DNA of 64,000 bases from Roseobacter denitrificans OCh 114 (lineage in GTDB: Bacteria; Pseudomonadota; Alphaproteobacteria; Rhodobacterales; Rhodobacteraceae). The position numbers and the translations under genes are program-made. Below the pieces are notes generated by a model. That model saw only the letters and a program-made list of their open reading frames with translations, did no database searches and was not told the DNA's origin. Shown here piece by piece: positions 29,980-38,949 of the stretch. Every line of letters starts with the position of its first letter. Within the stretch, counting starts at the first letter, position 1. Location of the stretch: positions 186,001-250,000 of the forward strand of contig NC_008209.1 in NCBI RefSeq assembly GCF_000014045.1, given 5' to 3'.

Positions 29980-30975
29980 TTATGACATGGCGAGTTTGAC
30001 AGGCTTGCCCGTTGCAAGCGATTCTGCTGCCGCGTCTGCCATGCGTTGTGCCGCGACCCCGTCCGCGACCGACGGCTGCGGTGCGGCACCCTTGGTCAAA
30101 GCATCCACAAAGCTGCGCAACTCCGCAAGGTAGGCGGCCTGATACCGCTCAAGAAAGAAATGCTGGTTGGGCGCGGATGCAAACCCGGCTGTGGCGGCGT
30201 GGGTCACCAGATTTTCAACCTGATTTGACACCTGCAACATGCCCTTTGATCCATGTACTTCGAGGCGTTGATCATAGCCATAGGTCGCGCGGCGTGAATT
30301 GTTGATCTGACACAGCTTGCCCGACGCTGTCTTGAGCGTGACCATGGCACTGTCGATATCGCCAGCGGTGGCAATCCCGGGGTCAACTAGGCAGGCGCCA
30401 GCGGCGTAGATGTCGACCGGGTCCTCGCCCAGAATAAAGCGGGCCATGTCAAAATCATGGATCATCATGTCCCGGAACAGCCCACCGGATTGGCGGATAT
30501 AGGACAGAGGGGGTGGCGCGGGGTCCCGCGATGTGATGACCAGCAGTTCCGCATCCCCGATCACCCCATCGGCCACCTGCGCCTGAAGATGCGCGAAATG
30601 CGGATCAAACCGCCGGTTGAACGCGGTCATGAAGGGCACGCCTGCCTTGGTAACCGCCGCCATACATTCCGCGGCACGGTCCGAGGACAGATCAATCGGC
30701 TTTTCGCAGAAGATCGCCTTTCCGGCGGCGGCAAGCGCGTGAATCTGATCATAGTGCAGTGACGTGGGGGTGGCGACGATGACCGCGTCAATATCCGTCG
30801 CGGCGATGATATCCTCGGCGGTGCGCGTCTGTGCACCAGAGGTTTCGGCCAGCTTTTGCGCCGCCTCTGGCACGGCATCCGCCACAGCAGTCAGACGGGC
30901 ATTGCCCATTCGTGCGATGCTACCTGCATGGACCTGACCGATGCGCCCGCAGCCCAATAAACCGATTGAGATCAT
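29980..30975 (-). CDS. iolG: Inositol 2-dehydrogenase
   Basis: The 331-residue NAD-dependent enzyme oxidises myo-inositol to 2-keto-myo-inositol (scyllo-inosose). The Rossmann start GLLGCGRIGQVHAGSI and the catalytic lysine in IFCEKPIDLSSD near residue 95 are typical of the Gfo/Idh/MocA family. DMMIHDFDMARFILGE contributes the catalytic aspartate and histidine. An AAAGGA ribosome site precedes the ATG. It is the last gene of the minus-strand inositol operon, three bases after the aldolase gene. Confidence 0.9.
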   Translation of the reverse strand: MISIGLLGCGRIGQVHAGSIARMGNARLTAVADAVPEAAQKLAETSGAQTRTAEDIIAATDIDAVIVATPTSLHYDQIHALAAAGKAIFCEKPIDLSSDRAAECMAAVTKAGVPFMTAFNRRFDPHFAHLQAQVADGVIGDAELLVITSRDPAPPPLSYIRQSGGLFRDMMIHDFDMARFILGEDPVDIYAAGACLVDPGIATAGDIDSAMVTLKTASGKLCQINNSRRATYGYDQRLEVHGSKGMLQVSNQVENLVTHAATAGFASAPNQHFFLERYQAAYLAELRSFVDALTKGAAPQPSVADGVAAQRMADAAAESLATGKPVKLAMS

Positions 30976-30978
30976 CTT

Positions 30979-31827
30979 CTATCCTTTGTTGGTGTCTTGC
31001 GCGGGTCCGATGGCACGCAAGGCCGTGCGGGCAGCCGCCTCTATGGGGGCTTCGACATCGCTCAGGATCTGCACGCGGTCAAAGCGGTCAGGATCAACTG
31101 CCACAGCCGCGCGCAGGGCCTGACCAAAGACCATGCGCAACTCGGTTCCGATGTTGAATTTGCAGATGCTGGAATTCCGGGCCAGCGCGCTGCGCTGTTC
31201 GGGTGGCACGCCAGAGCCGCCGTGAATTACAAGCGGCACATCGGTTACCGCCTCGATGGCGCGGATGCGGGCCTCGTCCAATCCGCCTTCCTGATTTTGC
31301 TGCAGATGGACATTGCCCACCGATATGGCCATCGCATCGACGCCGCTGTCCTTGGCGAATTTGACAGCTTCCGCAGGGTCCGTCCCTTGCGAGTTTTCGC
31401 CCTCAGCATAGCCCACGAACCCGATCTCCCCTTCGCAAGAGATACCGGCCGCATGGGCCATCTCGGCAATGCGCGCGGTCTGGTCGATGTTTTCAGACAG
31501 GCCAAGCCGGGAGCCATCAAACATCAGTGAGGTAAAGCCACTATCCAGTGCTTCGCGACATTCATCAAAGGTGTAGCCGTGATCAAGATGGGCCACGACC
31601 GGAACGGACACGCTATCGGCAAGATGGCGGAACATCTTGCCCAAAACCGGCAGGGGCGTGTGTTTGCGGCACGACGGCCCCGCCTGAAGGATCACGGGCA
31701 GCCCCTCGGCTTCGGCGGCACGCACGTAGGCGCGCATGTCTTCCCAGCCAAGGGTCACAAGGCCACCGACGGCGTAGCCATCGCGCAAGGCCGGGCGCAG
31801 GACATCCGTAAGGGTTGCGAGTGTCAT
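30979..31827 (-). CDS. iolJ: Class II aldolase of the inositol pathway (IolJ-like)
   Basis: The 282-residue protein is a zinc-dependent class II fructose-bisphosphate aldolase-family member. Visible zinc ligands are the histidines of HLDHGYTF, the segment GEIGFVGYAE, and HGGSGVPPEQ. In this cluster it most likely cleaves 6-phospho-5-dehydro-2-deoxygluconate to dihydroxyacetone phosphate and malonic semialdehyde, as IolJ does in Bacillus. General fructose bisphosphate cleavage cannot be excluded. Its ATG overlaps the iolB stop by four bases. iolA, for the next step, is not in the window. Confidence 0.83.
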   Translation of the reverse strand: MTLATLTDVLRPALRDGYAVGGLVTLGWEDMRAYVRAAEAEGLPVILQAGPSCRKHTPLPVLGKMFRHLADSVSVPVVAHLDHGYTFDECREALDSGFTSLMFDGSRLGLSENIDQTARIAEMAHAAGISCEGEIGFVGYAEGENSQGTDPAEAVKFAKDSGVDAMAISVGNVHLQQNQEGGLDEARIRAIEAVTDVPLVIHGGSGVPPEQRSALARNSSICKFNIGTELRMVFGQALRAAVAVDPDRFDRVQILSDVEAPIEAAARTALRAIGPAQDTNKG

Positions 31828-32666
31828 TTGAACTTTGCCACCATATCCATGATGCCGGGGATGGTGTGTAATTGCTCGGCATGGGTGGGCTGGAAATACT
31901 GTTTCAGGCTGCGCTGGCTCAGACCGCCAAGAATGGTGAAATAGTACATTTCATACCCCGGCAGCACACAACAAGGGTGATAGCCCTTGTCGATGCAGAT
32001 CGTCGAGCCGTCGACGATATGATAGGCGTCGCCCGGTTCGTTATCTTCGCGCTGCAGCATCTGGAGGCCAGACCCGTAGTTCGGCTTGAAGCGAAAGTTA
32101 TAGGTTTCGTCATGCCGTGTCTCATCCGGCAGGCGGTCCGTGTCGTGCTTATGGCTGGGGAATCCGGACCACCCGCCCGCACCGACGGTGAACAGTTCTG
32201 ACACCAGCAGTCGCCCCACGCGTTCATGCTGGTTGGCACCAAGGATATGTTTGATCTTGCGGTGCGTCTTGGTGTCGTCCGACCCATATTGCACCAGATC
32301 AATCTCATCGGCGCGCACGGCAAATGGTTCCAAGACCTCGTCAAACTTGGCGCCCGCGACAAAGACCTCGGCGCTGTCCGACAGGCAGGTAAAACGCGCC
32401 TCCTGTCCGCTGGGGACATAGACACCTTCGGGCTCACCATCCCAGACATCGACACCGCGCCCACCGAGGTTCTTGGCCTCGAACCCGCCGGTGGCGACAT
32501 CCAGCAGGCCCGTGGCGGGGGCAATGCAGGTTTCATAACCGGGCACCGCGTATCCAAAGCTTTCGCCCTTTTTCAGCTTGACGATGTTGAAATAATTCAG
32601 CGGGACAAGGCTGTCGCCCGCATCCACGATGGGTTTGTTCTGATTGTCAAAAGGGGCGATATGCAT
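31824..32666 (-). CDS. iolB: 5-deoxy-glucuronate isomerase
   Basis: The 280-residue cupin-fold enzyme converts 5-deoxy-glucuronate to 5-keto-2-deoxygluconate. The metal-binding region GFPSHKHDTDRLPDETRHDETYNFRF near residue 175 and the C-terminal KGYHPCCVLPGYEMYYFTIL are typical; they are quoted here only in short parts. The ATG at 32666 follows GAAAGGC and starts the recognised N-terminus MHIAPFDNQ. It sits four bases after the iolC stop and overlaps the aldolase gene. Confidence 0.93.
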   Translation of the reverse strand: MHIAPFDNQNKPIVDAGDSLVPLNYFNIVKLKKGESFGYAVPGYETCIAPATGLLDVATGGFEAKNLGGRGVDVWDGEPEGVYVPSGQEARFTCLSDSAEVFVAGAKFDEVLEPFAVRADEIDLVQYGSDDTKTHRKIKHILGANQHERVGRLLVSELFTVGAGGWSGFPSHKHDTDRLPDETRHDETYNFRFKPNYGSGLQMLQREDNEPGDAYHIVDGSTICIDKGYHPCCVLPGYEMYYFTILGGLSQRSLKQYFQPTHAEQLHTIPGIMDMVAKFK

Positions 32667-32670
32667 GGGC

Positions 32671-33669
32671 TTAGCCTTTCGTTGGGCCGGGGTGTTCGGC
32701 CAGAAACGCGGCCAGTTGATCGTGCGTGGGCATGGCGGGCGCGCAGCCGGGTTTGGCGACAACGATGGACGCGCAGGCCGATCCGCGCAGCACGGCGTCT
32801 TGCAAATCCAACCCTTCGGCGATGCCGGAGAGCAACCCGGCCATGAAACTGTCCCCCGCACCATTGGGTTTCACCGCTGTGACCGGATAAATGCCGGTGT
32901 GTATTTCCTGACCGCCGGCAAAGGTCACAGCCCCCTTTTCGCCCATCTTGTAGATCACGATGGCCACGCCGTTTTCCGCCAGCGACTGCGCCTTTTCGAG
33001 ACCCTTGGCGATGTCGCCTGCCATGAAACCGAATTCTTCGTCATTGCCCACGATCATGTCGCTGGCAGCACCCGCGCGGGACAAGACATCCGCGGCAACC
33101 TCGGGGGAGGGCCAGGAATAGGGGCGATAGTCGATGTCAAAGATCACGGGCAACTTGCGGGCGCGCGCGGTTTCAAAGGCGGCAAAGGTGGCCGAACGTG
33201 AAGGTTCCGCCGCAAAGACCGTGCCTGCGGTGACGAGGGCCCCGAAGGGCGAGAAATCGACCGCCGCCATATCGTCGGTCGTGACCTGAAAGTCCGCCGC
33301 GCCGTTGCGGTAGATCACGTTCTGAAAGTCCTCGATGCAGCTTTCATAAATCGCCAGCGAATTGCGGAACTCCCCCGCGACGGAACGCACATATTCTGTC
33401 CCTACCCCGTAGTGTTTCATCCTGTTTATACAAAATCGCCCCACCGCGTCATCGGATACCGATGTGACCAGTGACGCGGCACAGCCCAGTTTACACAAGC
33501 CCGCCGCGATATTGGCGGATGAGCCACCGAGGTCGGCGTGGAACACCTCGGCCTCTTCGCTTTTGACGCCGGGGGGATGGGCAAACATATCCATGCCTGC
33601 GCGCCCCAGAATGACAAAGTTCTTTTGCGCGATACCCTCGCGCAACTCGGTCTGGCTGATGCCTGTCAC
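32671..33669 (-). CDS. iolC: 5-dehydro-2-deoxygluconokinase
   Basis: The 332-residue PfkB-family kinase phosphorylates 5-keto-2-deoxygluconate. The N-terminal GRAGMDMFAHPPGV contacts substrate and the C-terminal VKPNGAGDSFMAGLL carries the catalytic aspartate. The start is GTG at 33669, overlapping the iolD stop by one base (TAGTG). The next in-frame ATG would remove the first strand of the fold. The gene encodes a single kinase domain, with no fused aldolase domain as seen in some iolC genes. Confidence 0.93.
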   Translation of the reverse strand: MTGISQTELREGIAQKNFVILGRAGMDMFAHPPGVKSEEAEVFHADLGGSSANIAAGLCKLGCAASLVTSVSDDAVGRFCINRMKHYGVGTEYVRSVAGEFRNSLAIYESCIEDFQNVIYRNGAADFQVTTDDMAAVDFSPFGALVTAGTVFAAEPSRSATFAAFETARARKLPVIFDIDYRPYSWPSPEVAADVLSRAGAASDMIVGNDEEFGFMAGDIAKGLEKAQSLAENGVAIVIYKMGEKGAVTFAGGQEIHTGIYPVTAVKPNGAGDSFMAGLLSGIAEGLDLQDAVLRGSACASIVVAKPGCAPAMPTHDQLAAFLAEHPGPTKG

Positions 33670-35534
33670 TAGACGCCCCTACGTTGTTTGGCGCGGCTGG
33701 CCTCGATTTCGGCATGTTTTTCGCGCACGGATTGGTGGTCGGATACTTCGGGCGTACCGACTTCCCACCACGTGTGGCCTTGGGTGGTCCAACCGTCATA
33801 GGCGTCCACATTCATCACGATCACCGTTGTCTTGTCCGCTGCCTTGGCGGCCTTGAATGCCGCGCCCAATTCAGCTGCATTATCGGCGCGCATCGCGTGC
33901 GCGCCCATGGACGCCGCATGCGCCACGAAGTCCACGGCAAAGGCTTCAGGTATGGTCGGTGTGTCCTCGAACAGGTTGTTGAAACTCTGATTGCCGGTGT
34001 TGTTCTGCAACTTGTTGATGACGGCAAAGCCACCGTTGTCGAGCACCAGCAAGATCATCTTTTTCTGCGTCAGGACGGACGAGTAAATGTCCGAATTCAT
34101 CAGCAGGTAGGAGCCATCCCCGCAAAAGACGATCGTGTCCTGATCCGGCTCCTTTTCGGACTGGGCGATCCGCGCGCCCCAACCGCCGGAAATTTCGTAT
34201 CCCATGCAGGAAAATCCGAATTCCACATCCACCGTGCCGATATCAAGCGTGCGCCAGTTTGCGGTGACTTCGGCGGGCAAACCACCCGCTGCGGCAACCA
34301 CACGGTCGCGTTTATCGCAGAGCGCATTGACGACGCCAACTGCCTGCGCATAGGAGTTTGGCCGGTTGCCCGGCTTTACGTTTTCCGCCACATAGGCGTT
34401 CCACTTCTGGCGTTCTTCTTTGGCAAACCCTGTCCAGCTTTCTGGCGCTCTGTAGCCTGCCAATGCGGTGCCGAGTGCGGCAATCCCCAGCTTTGCATCA
34501 CCGACCACGGGCAGCGACATATGTTTGCCTGCATCATGGCGTGCGGCATTCAGAGATACGATGCGCGCGTCCTTGGCAAAGGCGGTCCATGACCCGGTGG
34601 TGAAGTCCTGCAACCGAGAACCGACGGAGAGGATGACATCCGCCGCTTCGGCCACGGCATTGGCGCTGTCCGACCCCGTGACGCCCACCGGTCCGATATT
34701 GAGCGGATGCGTGTCATGCAGGTTTGCGCGACCGGCAATGGTTTCTATGACGGGGATATCATGGGCCTCTGCAAAGGCGGTGAGTTCTGCCACGGCCCGC
34801 GAATATTGCACGCCGCCCCCTGCGATAATCACCGGGCGCTCAGCCGCACGCAACAGGGCCGCTGCGTCTGCGATCTCGTCGGGGTCCGGGGTTTGACGGC
34901 GGATGCGGTGCGTCTTCTCTTCGAACAGAGCCTCGGGATAATCATAGGCCCAGCCCTGCACATCCTGCGGCAGTGCGATAAAGGCCGGGCCGCAATCTGC
35001 CGGGTCCAGCATGGTCGCGATGGCTGCGGGCAGCGATTGGATCACCTGCGCGGGATGGGTGATCCTGTCCCAATACCGTGAAACCGCGCGGAAACCATCG
35101 TTCAGCCCATAGGCCGGATTGCCATAGTGCTCGATCTGCTGAAGCACCGGATCAGGCAGGCGGGTCAGGAACGTATCCCCGCACAGCATCAGCATCGGCA
35201 AGCGGTTGGTATGGGCCAGCGCGGCGGCAGTCATCAGGTTTGACGTGCCCGGACCCGCCGAGGCGGTGCAAAACATGAACCGCTGACGCAGGTGGTATTT
35301 CGCATAGGCAGCGGCAGCGAATCCCATGCCCTGCTCATTCTGGCCGCGATAAAGAGGCAGCGTGTCTTTCACGTCAAAAAGCGCTTCGCCCAGACAGGTC
35401 ACATTACCATGCCCAAAAATGCCAAAACCCCCGCCGCAAAGCCTGACGCGTTCACCGTCAATCTCAATGAACTGTGCGTTCAGATAGCGAATGATCGCCT
35501 GTGCCGTTGTCAGGCGAATGGTCTTGTCCGTCAT
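33669..35534 (-). CDS. iolD: 3D-(3,5/4)-trihydroxycyclohexane-1,2-dione acylhydrolase
   Basis: The 621-residue thiamine-diphosphate enzyme opens the inositol ring to give 5-deoxy-glucuronate. The N-terminal glutamate domain includes LPLYRGQNEQGMGFAAAA and the cofactor-binding domain has VFCGDGSYLLMNSDIYS near residue 480. The ATG at 35534 starts MTDKTIRLTTAQAI, the conserved beginning; in-frame starts further upstream overlap the regulatory region. It is the first gene of the minus-strand operon iolDCBJG. Confidence 0.94.
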   Translation of the reverse strand: MTDKTIRLTTAQAIIRYLNAQFIEIDGERVRLCGGGFGIFGHGNVTCLGEALFDVKDTLPLYRGQNEQGMGFAAAAYAKYHLRQRFMFCTASAGPGTSNLMTAAALAHTNRLPMLMLCGDTFLTRLPDPVLQQIEHYGNPAYGLNDGFRAVSRYWDRITHPAQVIQSLPAAIATMLDPADCGPAFIALPQDVQGWAYDYPEALFEEKTHRIRRQTPDPDEIADAAALLRAAERPVIIAGGGVQYSRAVAELTAFAEAHDIPVIETIAGRANLHDTHPLNIGPVGVTGSDSANAVAEAADVILSVGSRLQDFTTGSWTAFAKDARIVSLNAARHDAGKHMSLPVVGDAKLGIAALGTALAGYRAPESWTGFAKEERQKWNAYVAENVKPGNRPNSYAQAVGVVNALCDKRDRVVAAAGGLPAEVTANWRTLDIGTVDVEFGFSCMGYEISGGWGARIAQSEKEPDQDTIVFCGDGSYLLMNSDIYSSVLTQKKMILLVLDNGGFAVINKLQNNTGNQSFNNLFEDTPTIPEAFAVDFVAHAASMGAHAMRADNAAELGAAFKAAKAADKTTVIVMNVDAYDGWTTQGHTWWEVGTPEVSDHQSVREKHAEIEASRAKQRRGV

Positions 35535-35576
35535 CGTCCGAGCCCCCATGAATGCATTATGACAGGTCAGCGCTGA

Positions 35577-35607
35577 TTGACGCTTGACCTGATGCGTCAT
35601 TTATAGA
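35577..35607 (+). promoter_or_regulatory. Candidate promoter for the plus-strand inositol arm
   Basis: TTGACG (35577-35582) and TATAGA (35602-35607) are present with a 19-base spacer, a little long. The operator palindrome at 35616 begins eight bases after the -10 hexamer, where a bound repressor would block initiation. Confidence 0.4.
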
Positions 35608-35615
35608 TACCCGTG

Positions 35616-35631
35616 TTGCAACCGGTTGCAA
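35616..35631. promoter_or_regulatory. Perfect LacI-type operator palindrome in the divergent iol promoter region
   Basis: The 16 bases TTGCAACCGGTTGCAA are a perfect palindrome with the central CG that LacI/GalR-family repressors favour. They lie in the 117-base gap between the divergent arms and could control both. No regulator gene lies in the cluster. The nearest LacI-family gene is at 47.7 kb. Confidence 0.7.
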
Positions 35632-35651
35632 TATCTTTTTTGGGGACAGTC

Positions 35652-36755
35652 ATGGCCGAGATCGGAATAGGCATTATCGGCGGTGGCTATATGGGCAAAG
35701 CGCATGCGGTGGCTTTCAGCGCCGTCGGGGCAGTGTTTGACACAACCCTACGTCCCCGTCTGGAAATGGTCGCGGCCTCAACCGAATCTTCCGCTGCAAG
35801 TTATGCAAAATCATATGGTTTTGCGCGCAGCACGGGGGACTGGCGCGTGTTGGTGGCGGATGCGGATGTGCAAGCCATCGTGATCGCATCCCCGCCCGAA
35901 ACACACCTTGAAATAACGCGGGCTGCGGCGGCTTTGGGCAAACCGGTATTTTGTGAAAAACCGCTCGGTCGCTCCGTCGAAGACGGCAAGGAAATGGTGC
36001 AAGCCGTTGAGGCGGCACGCGCGGTGAATATGATCGGGTTCAACTATATCCGCACGCCAGCGTCGCAATATGCGCGCGCGCTGATCGCCGAAGGCGAAAT
36101 TGGCGACATCACATGGTTTCGGGGCGAACATACAGAGGATTTCTACGCCGATCCTGATGCGCCAGCGACATGGCGCGCACAAGGGGATTCCAATGGCTGC
36201 ATGGGCGATCTTGCCCCGCATATGATCAACGCGGCCCTTGCGCTGATCGGACCGATTGGGTCGGTAATGGCCGAGATCGAAACGGTGCACAAAACCCGCG
36301 GCGGCGCGCCCGTCACGAATGACGATCAGGGCCAGATCATGTGCCGTTTCACGAATGGCGCGATGGGCCATCTTTTTTTCAGCCGCACGGCGACAGGGCG
36401 CAAGATGGGCTATATCTACGAGGTCACCGGCACCCGGGGAGCCATCCGCTTTGATCAGGAGGATCAAAATGCGCTGTGGCTCTACAAAGCCGAAGGCCCT
36501 GAGGCGCAGCGCGGTTTTCGCAAGATCCTGACTGGCCCCGCGCATCCCGATTACGAACCCTTTTGTCAGGGACCGGGACACGGCACCGGGTATCAGGACC
36601 AGATCATCATCGAGGCGCGAGACTTTCTTGCTGCAATCGAAGCGGGCAAATCGCGTTGGCCGACGTTTCGTGACGGGCTTGAGGTTTCCAATATCGTAGA
36701 GGCGGCGCGCCGATCTCATGCGGCGCGCGCATGGCAAGATGTCAACCACGGCTAA
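35652..36755 (+). CDS. Gfo/Idh/MocA-family oxidoreductase, inositol cluster
   Basis: The 367-residue protein has a Rossmann domain (GIIGGGYMGKAHAVAF) and the catalytic lysine in FCEKPLGRSVEDGKEM near residue 107. A later GDLAPHMINAALAL supplies acidic and histidine residues. It most likely oxidises or reduces an inositol isomer or inosose. The exact substrate is not evident. The ATG at 35652 opens the NAD-binding strand; in-frame codons further upstream reach into the operator. It leads the plus-strand arm, 18 bases ahead of iolE. Confidence 0.85.
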   Translation: MAEIGIGIIGGGYMGKAHAVAFSAVGAVFDTTLRPRLEMVAASTESSAASYAKSYGFARSTGDWRVLVADADVQAIVIASPPETHLEITRAAAALGKPVFCEKPLGRSVEDGKEMVQAVEAARAVNMIGFNYIRTPASQYARALIAEGEIGDITWFRGEHTEDFYADPDAPATWRAQGDSNGCMGDLAPHMINAALALIGPIGSVMAEIETVHKTRGGAPVTNDDQGQIMCRFTNGAMGHLFFSRTATGRKMGYIYEVTGTRGAIRFDQEDQNALWLYKAEGPEAQRGFRKILTGPAHPDYEPFCQGPGHGTGYQDQIIIEARDFLAAIEAGKSRWPTFRDGLEVSNIVEAARRSHAARAWQDVNHG

Positions 36756-36773
36756 CCCGAAGGGAGCAGACAA

Positions 36774-37670
36774 ATGACCATCAAAATAGGCAATGCCCCC
36801 TGTTCATGGGGTGTGGAGTTTGCGGACGACCCGCGCAACCCCGCGTGGCGCGATGTTCTGCGTGAGAACGCCGAAGCCGGATACAAGGGCATCGAACTTG
36901 GTCCTGTGGGCTATGTCCCGGAGGACCCGGCGATACTGGCAGACGCTTTGGCGGAGTATGATCTGAGCCTGATCGGTGGCGTGGTGTTCCGCCCCTTTCA
37001 TGACCCGGCGGCCTGGGATGATGTGCTGGATGCCGCGGTGCGCACCTGCAAAGCGCTCAAGGCGCATGGGGCGGAGCATCTGGTTCTGATCGATTCCACC
37101 TCGCCGCGACGGGCTGGCACTGCGGGCCGCGCGAATGATGCCGAACAGATGGACAAGGCGGAATGGAGCGCGTTTCGGGATCGCATCGCCGCCGTCGCGC
37201 GCATCGGTGCCGAAGACTACGGGCTGACCGTCGGCATGCATGCGCACGCAGCAGGCTTTCTCGATTTTGAACCCGAACTTGAGCGGCTCATGAACGAGAT
37301 CGACGAGAACACGCTCAAGATATGTTTTGATACCGGCCACCATTCCTACGCGGGCTTTGACCCCGTCGCCTTTATGGAAAAACACATCGGCCGCATCAGC
37401 TACATGCATTTCAAGGACATCGATCCGGTTGTAAAAGCGGATGTCATCGCCAAGAGCACCGGGTTTTATGACGCCTGCGGGCAGGGTATCTTTTGCAACC
37501 TTGGGGACGGGGATGTGGATTTCCCAAGGGTGCGCGAAATCCTGCTGGAGAGCGGGTTTGACGGCTGGTGCACCGTCGAACAGGATTGCGACCCGACCTT
37601 GCCCGATACGGATTCGCTGCGGGATGCCAAGCTGAACCGGGCCTATCTCGAAACCATCGGTTTTAGCTGA
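36774..37670 (+). CDS. iolE: Myo-inosose-2 dehydratase (xylose isomerase-like TIM barrel)
   Basis: The 298-residue protein matches IolE, which dehydrates 2-keto-myo-inositol. Features are the opening KIGNAPCSWGVEFADD, metal-site segments GMHAHAAGFLDFEPE and CFDTGHHSYAGFDP, and the late glutamate of WCTVEQDCDP. A GGGAGC ribosome site precedes the ATG. Related sugar isomerases share the fold, but the setting among iolB, iolC, iolD and iolG supports IolE. Confidence 0.88.
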   Translation: MTIKIGNAPCSWGVEFADDPRNPAWRDVLRENAEAGYKGIELGPVGYVPEDPAILADALAEYDLSLIGGVVFRPFHDPAAWDDVLDAAVRTCKALKAHGAEHLVLIDSTSPRRAGTAGRANDAEQMDKAEWSAFRDRIAAVARIGAEDYGLTVGMHAHAAGFLDFEPELERLMNEIDENTLKICFDTGHHSYAGFDPVAFMEKHIGRISYMHFKDIDPVVKADVIAKSTGFYDACGQGIFCNLGDGDVDFPRVREILLESGFDGWCTVEQDCDPTLPDTDSLRDAKLNRAYLETIGFS

Positions 37671-37683
37671 GAAAGAAGCGGAT

Positions 37684-38817
37684 ATGACACGATTGAACTG
37701 GGGTATGATCGGCGGCGGCGAAGGCAGCCAGATTGGCCCCGCGCACCGTCTCGGCGCGCAGGCTGATGGCAATTTCGTTCTGGCGGCGGGCGCGCTGGAC
37801 GTGGACGCGGAAAAAGGCAAAGCCTATGCGCAAAGCCTTGGCGTGTCGGCGCAGCGTTCCTATGCCAATTGGCAGGACATGCTGGAGGGGGAAAAGAACC
37901 ACCCGGATCGGCTGGACCTGATCACCGTGGCCACGCCAAATTCCACACATTTTGAGATCACAAAGGCCTTTCTTGAGGCCGGGTTCAACGTGCTGTGCGA
38001 AAAGCCCATGACCATGACCGTAGATCAGGGCGAAGAGATCGTCCGCGTGGCGAAAGCATCCGGCAAGATCTGCGCGGTCAATTACTGCTATTCAGCCTAC
38101 CCGATGGTGCGCCAGATGCGGCAGATGGTGGCCGCTGGTGAGATCGGCAAGGTGCGGCTGATCGTGACCAACTTCAGCCATGGGCACCACGGCGATGCGA
38201 CGGATGCGGATAACCCGCGCGTGCGCTGGCGGTATGATCCGGCGATGGCGGGCGTGTCGGGGCAATTTGCGGATTGCGGCATTCACGCGCTGCATATGGC
38301 CAGCTTCATTGCCGGGGATGAGGTGCGCAGCCTGTCGGCGGATTTCGCTTCGACCATCGACAGCCGGGTTCTTGAGGACGATGCGATGGTGAATTTTCGC
38401 ATGGAAGGCGGCACGGTCGGGCGGCTGTGGTCATCTTCGGTCGCCATTGGTCGCCAGCACGGGTTTGACATTCAGGTCTTTGGCGAAACCGGGGGCATGC
38501 GGTGGGCGTCCGAACAGCCGAACCAGGTTTTCTACACCCCCGTTGGCGGGCGCACGCAGATCATGGAAAAAGGCGAAGCAGGTCTGTCTGACGAAGCCGC
38601 GCGCCTGAGCCGTGTCGCCATTGCGCATCCCGAAGGGTTCCCGCTGGCCGTCGCCAATATCTATGTTGATCTGGCCGCCGCAATCCGCGGGCAGCGACGC
38701 GACAGCTTGCCCACGGCCGAGGATGGCCTGCGCTCCATGGCGGCGGTTTATGCTGCGGTGGACTCTGCCGTTCAGGATGGCAAATGGGTGGATGCCCGCC
38801 CACCAAGCCTGCGATGA
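37684..38817 (+). CDS. Gfo/Idh/MocA-family oxidoreductase, third in the inositol cluster
   Basis: The 377-residue protein begins LNWGMIGGGEGSQIGPAHRLGA and has its catalytic lysine in LCEKPMTMTVDQGEE near residue 105. The DCGIHALHMASF segment corresponds to the family's catalytic histidine region. Three members of this family in one inositol cluster suggest use of several inositol isomers, for example scyllo- or D-chiro-inositol. The substrate cannot be read from the sequence. It follows iolE by 13 bases and ends the operon. Confidence 0.85.
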   Translation: MTRLNWGMIGGGEGSQIGPAHRLGAQADGNFVLAAGALDVDAEKGKAYAQSLGVSAQRSYANWQDMLEGEKNHPDRLDLITVATPNSTHFEITKAFLEAGFNVLCEKPMTMTVDQGEEIVRVAKASGKICAVNYCYSAYPMVRQMRQMVAAGEIGKVRLIVTNFSHGHHGDATDADNPRVRWRYDPAMAGVSGQFADCGIHALHMASFIAGDEVRSLSADFASTIDSRVLEDDAMVNFRMEGGTVGRLWSSSVAIGRQHGFDIQVFGETGGMRWASEQPNQVFYTPVGGRTQIMEKGEAGLSDEAARLSRVAIAHPEGFPLAVANIYVDLAAAIRGQRRDSLPTAEDGLRSMAAVYAAVDSAVQDGKWVDARPPSLR

Positions 38818-38949
38818 ACAAGACAGTGTCGCACCGGCGCTCGATTCACGCTGCCGTTTCCCTGTTTGTTGGGGGTCGAATTTACCGTACGTAGACGTAT
38901 GATGCCGTCGTCGCGTTGGCATCTCCCATGCGTATAACAGGGGAAGCTG

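Noticed and set aside
38888..38899. Inverted repeat TACGT-AG-ACGTA before the cyclic-nucleotide-binding gene
   Set aside because: Only five bases per arm, so it is within what chance can give; not listed as a feature.
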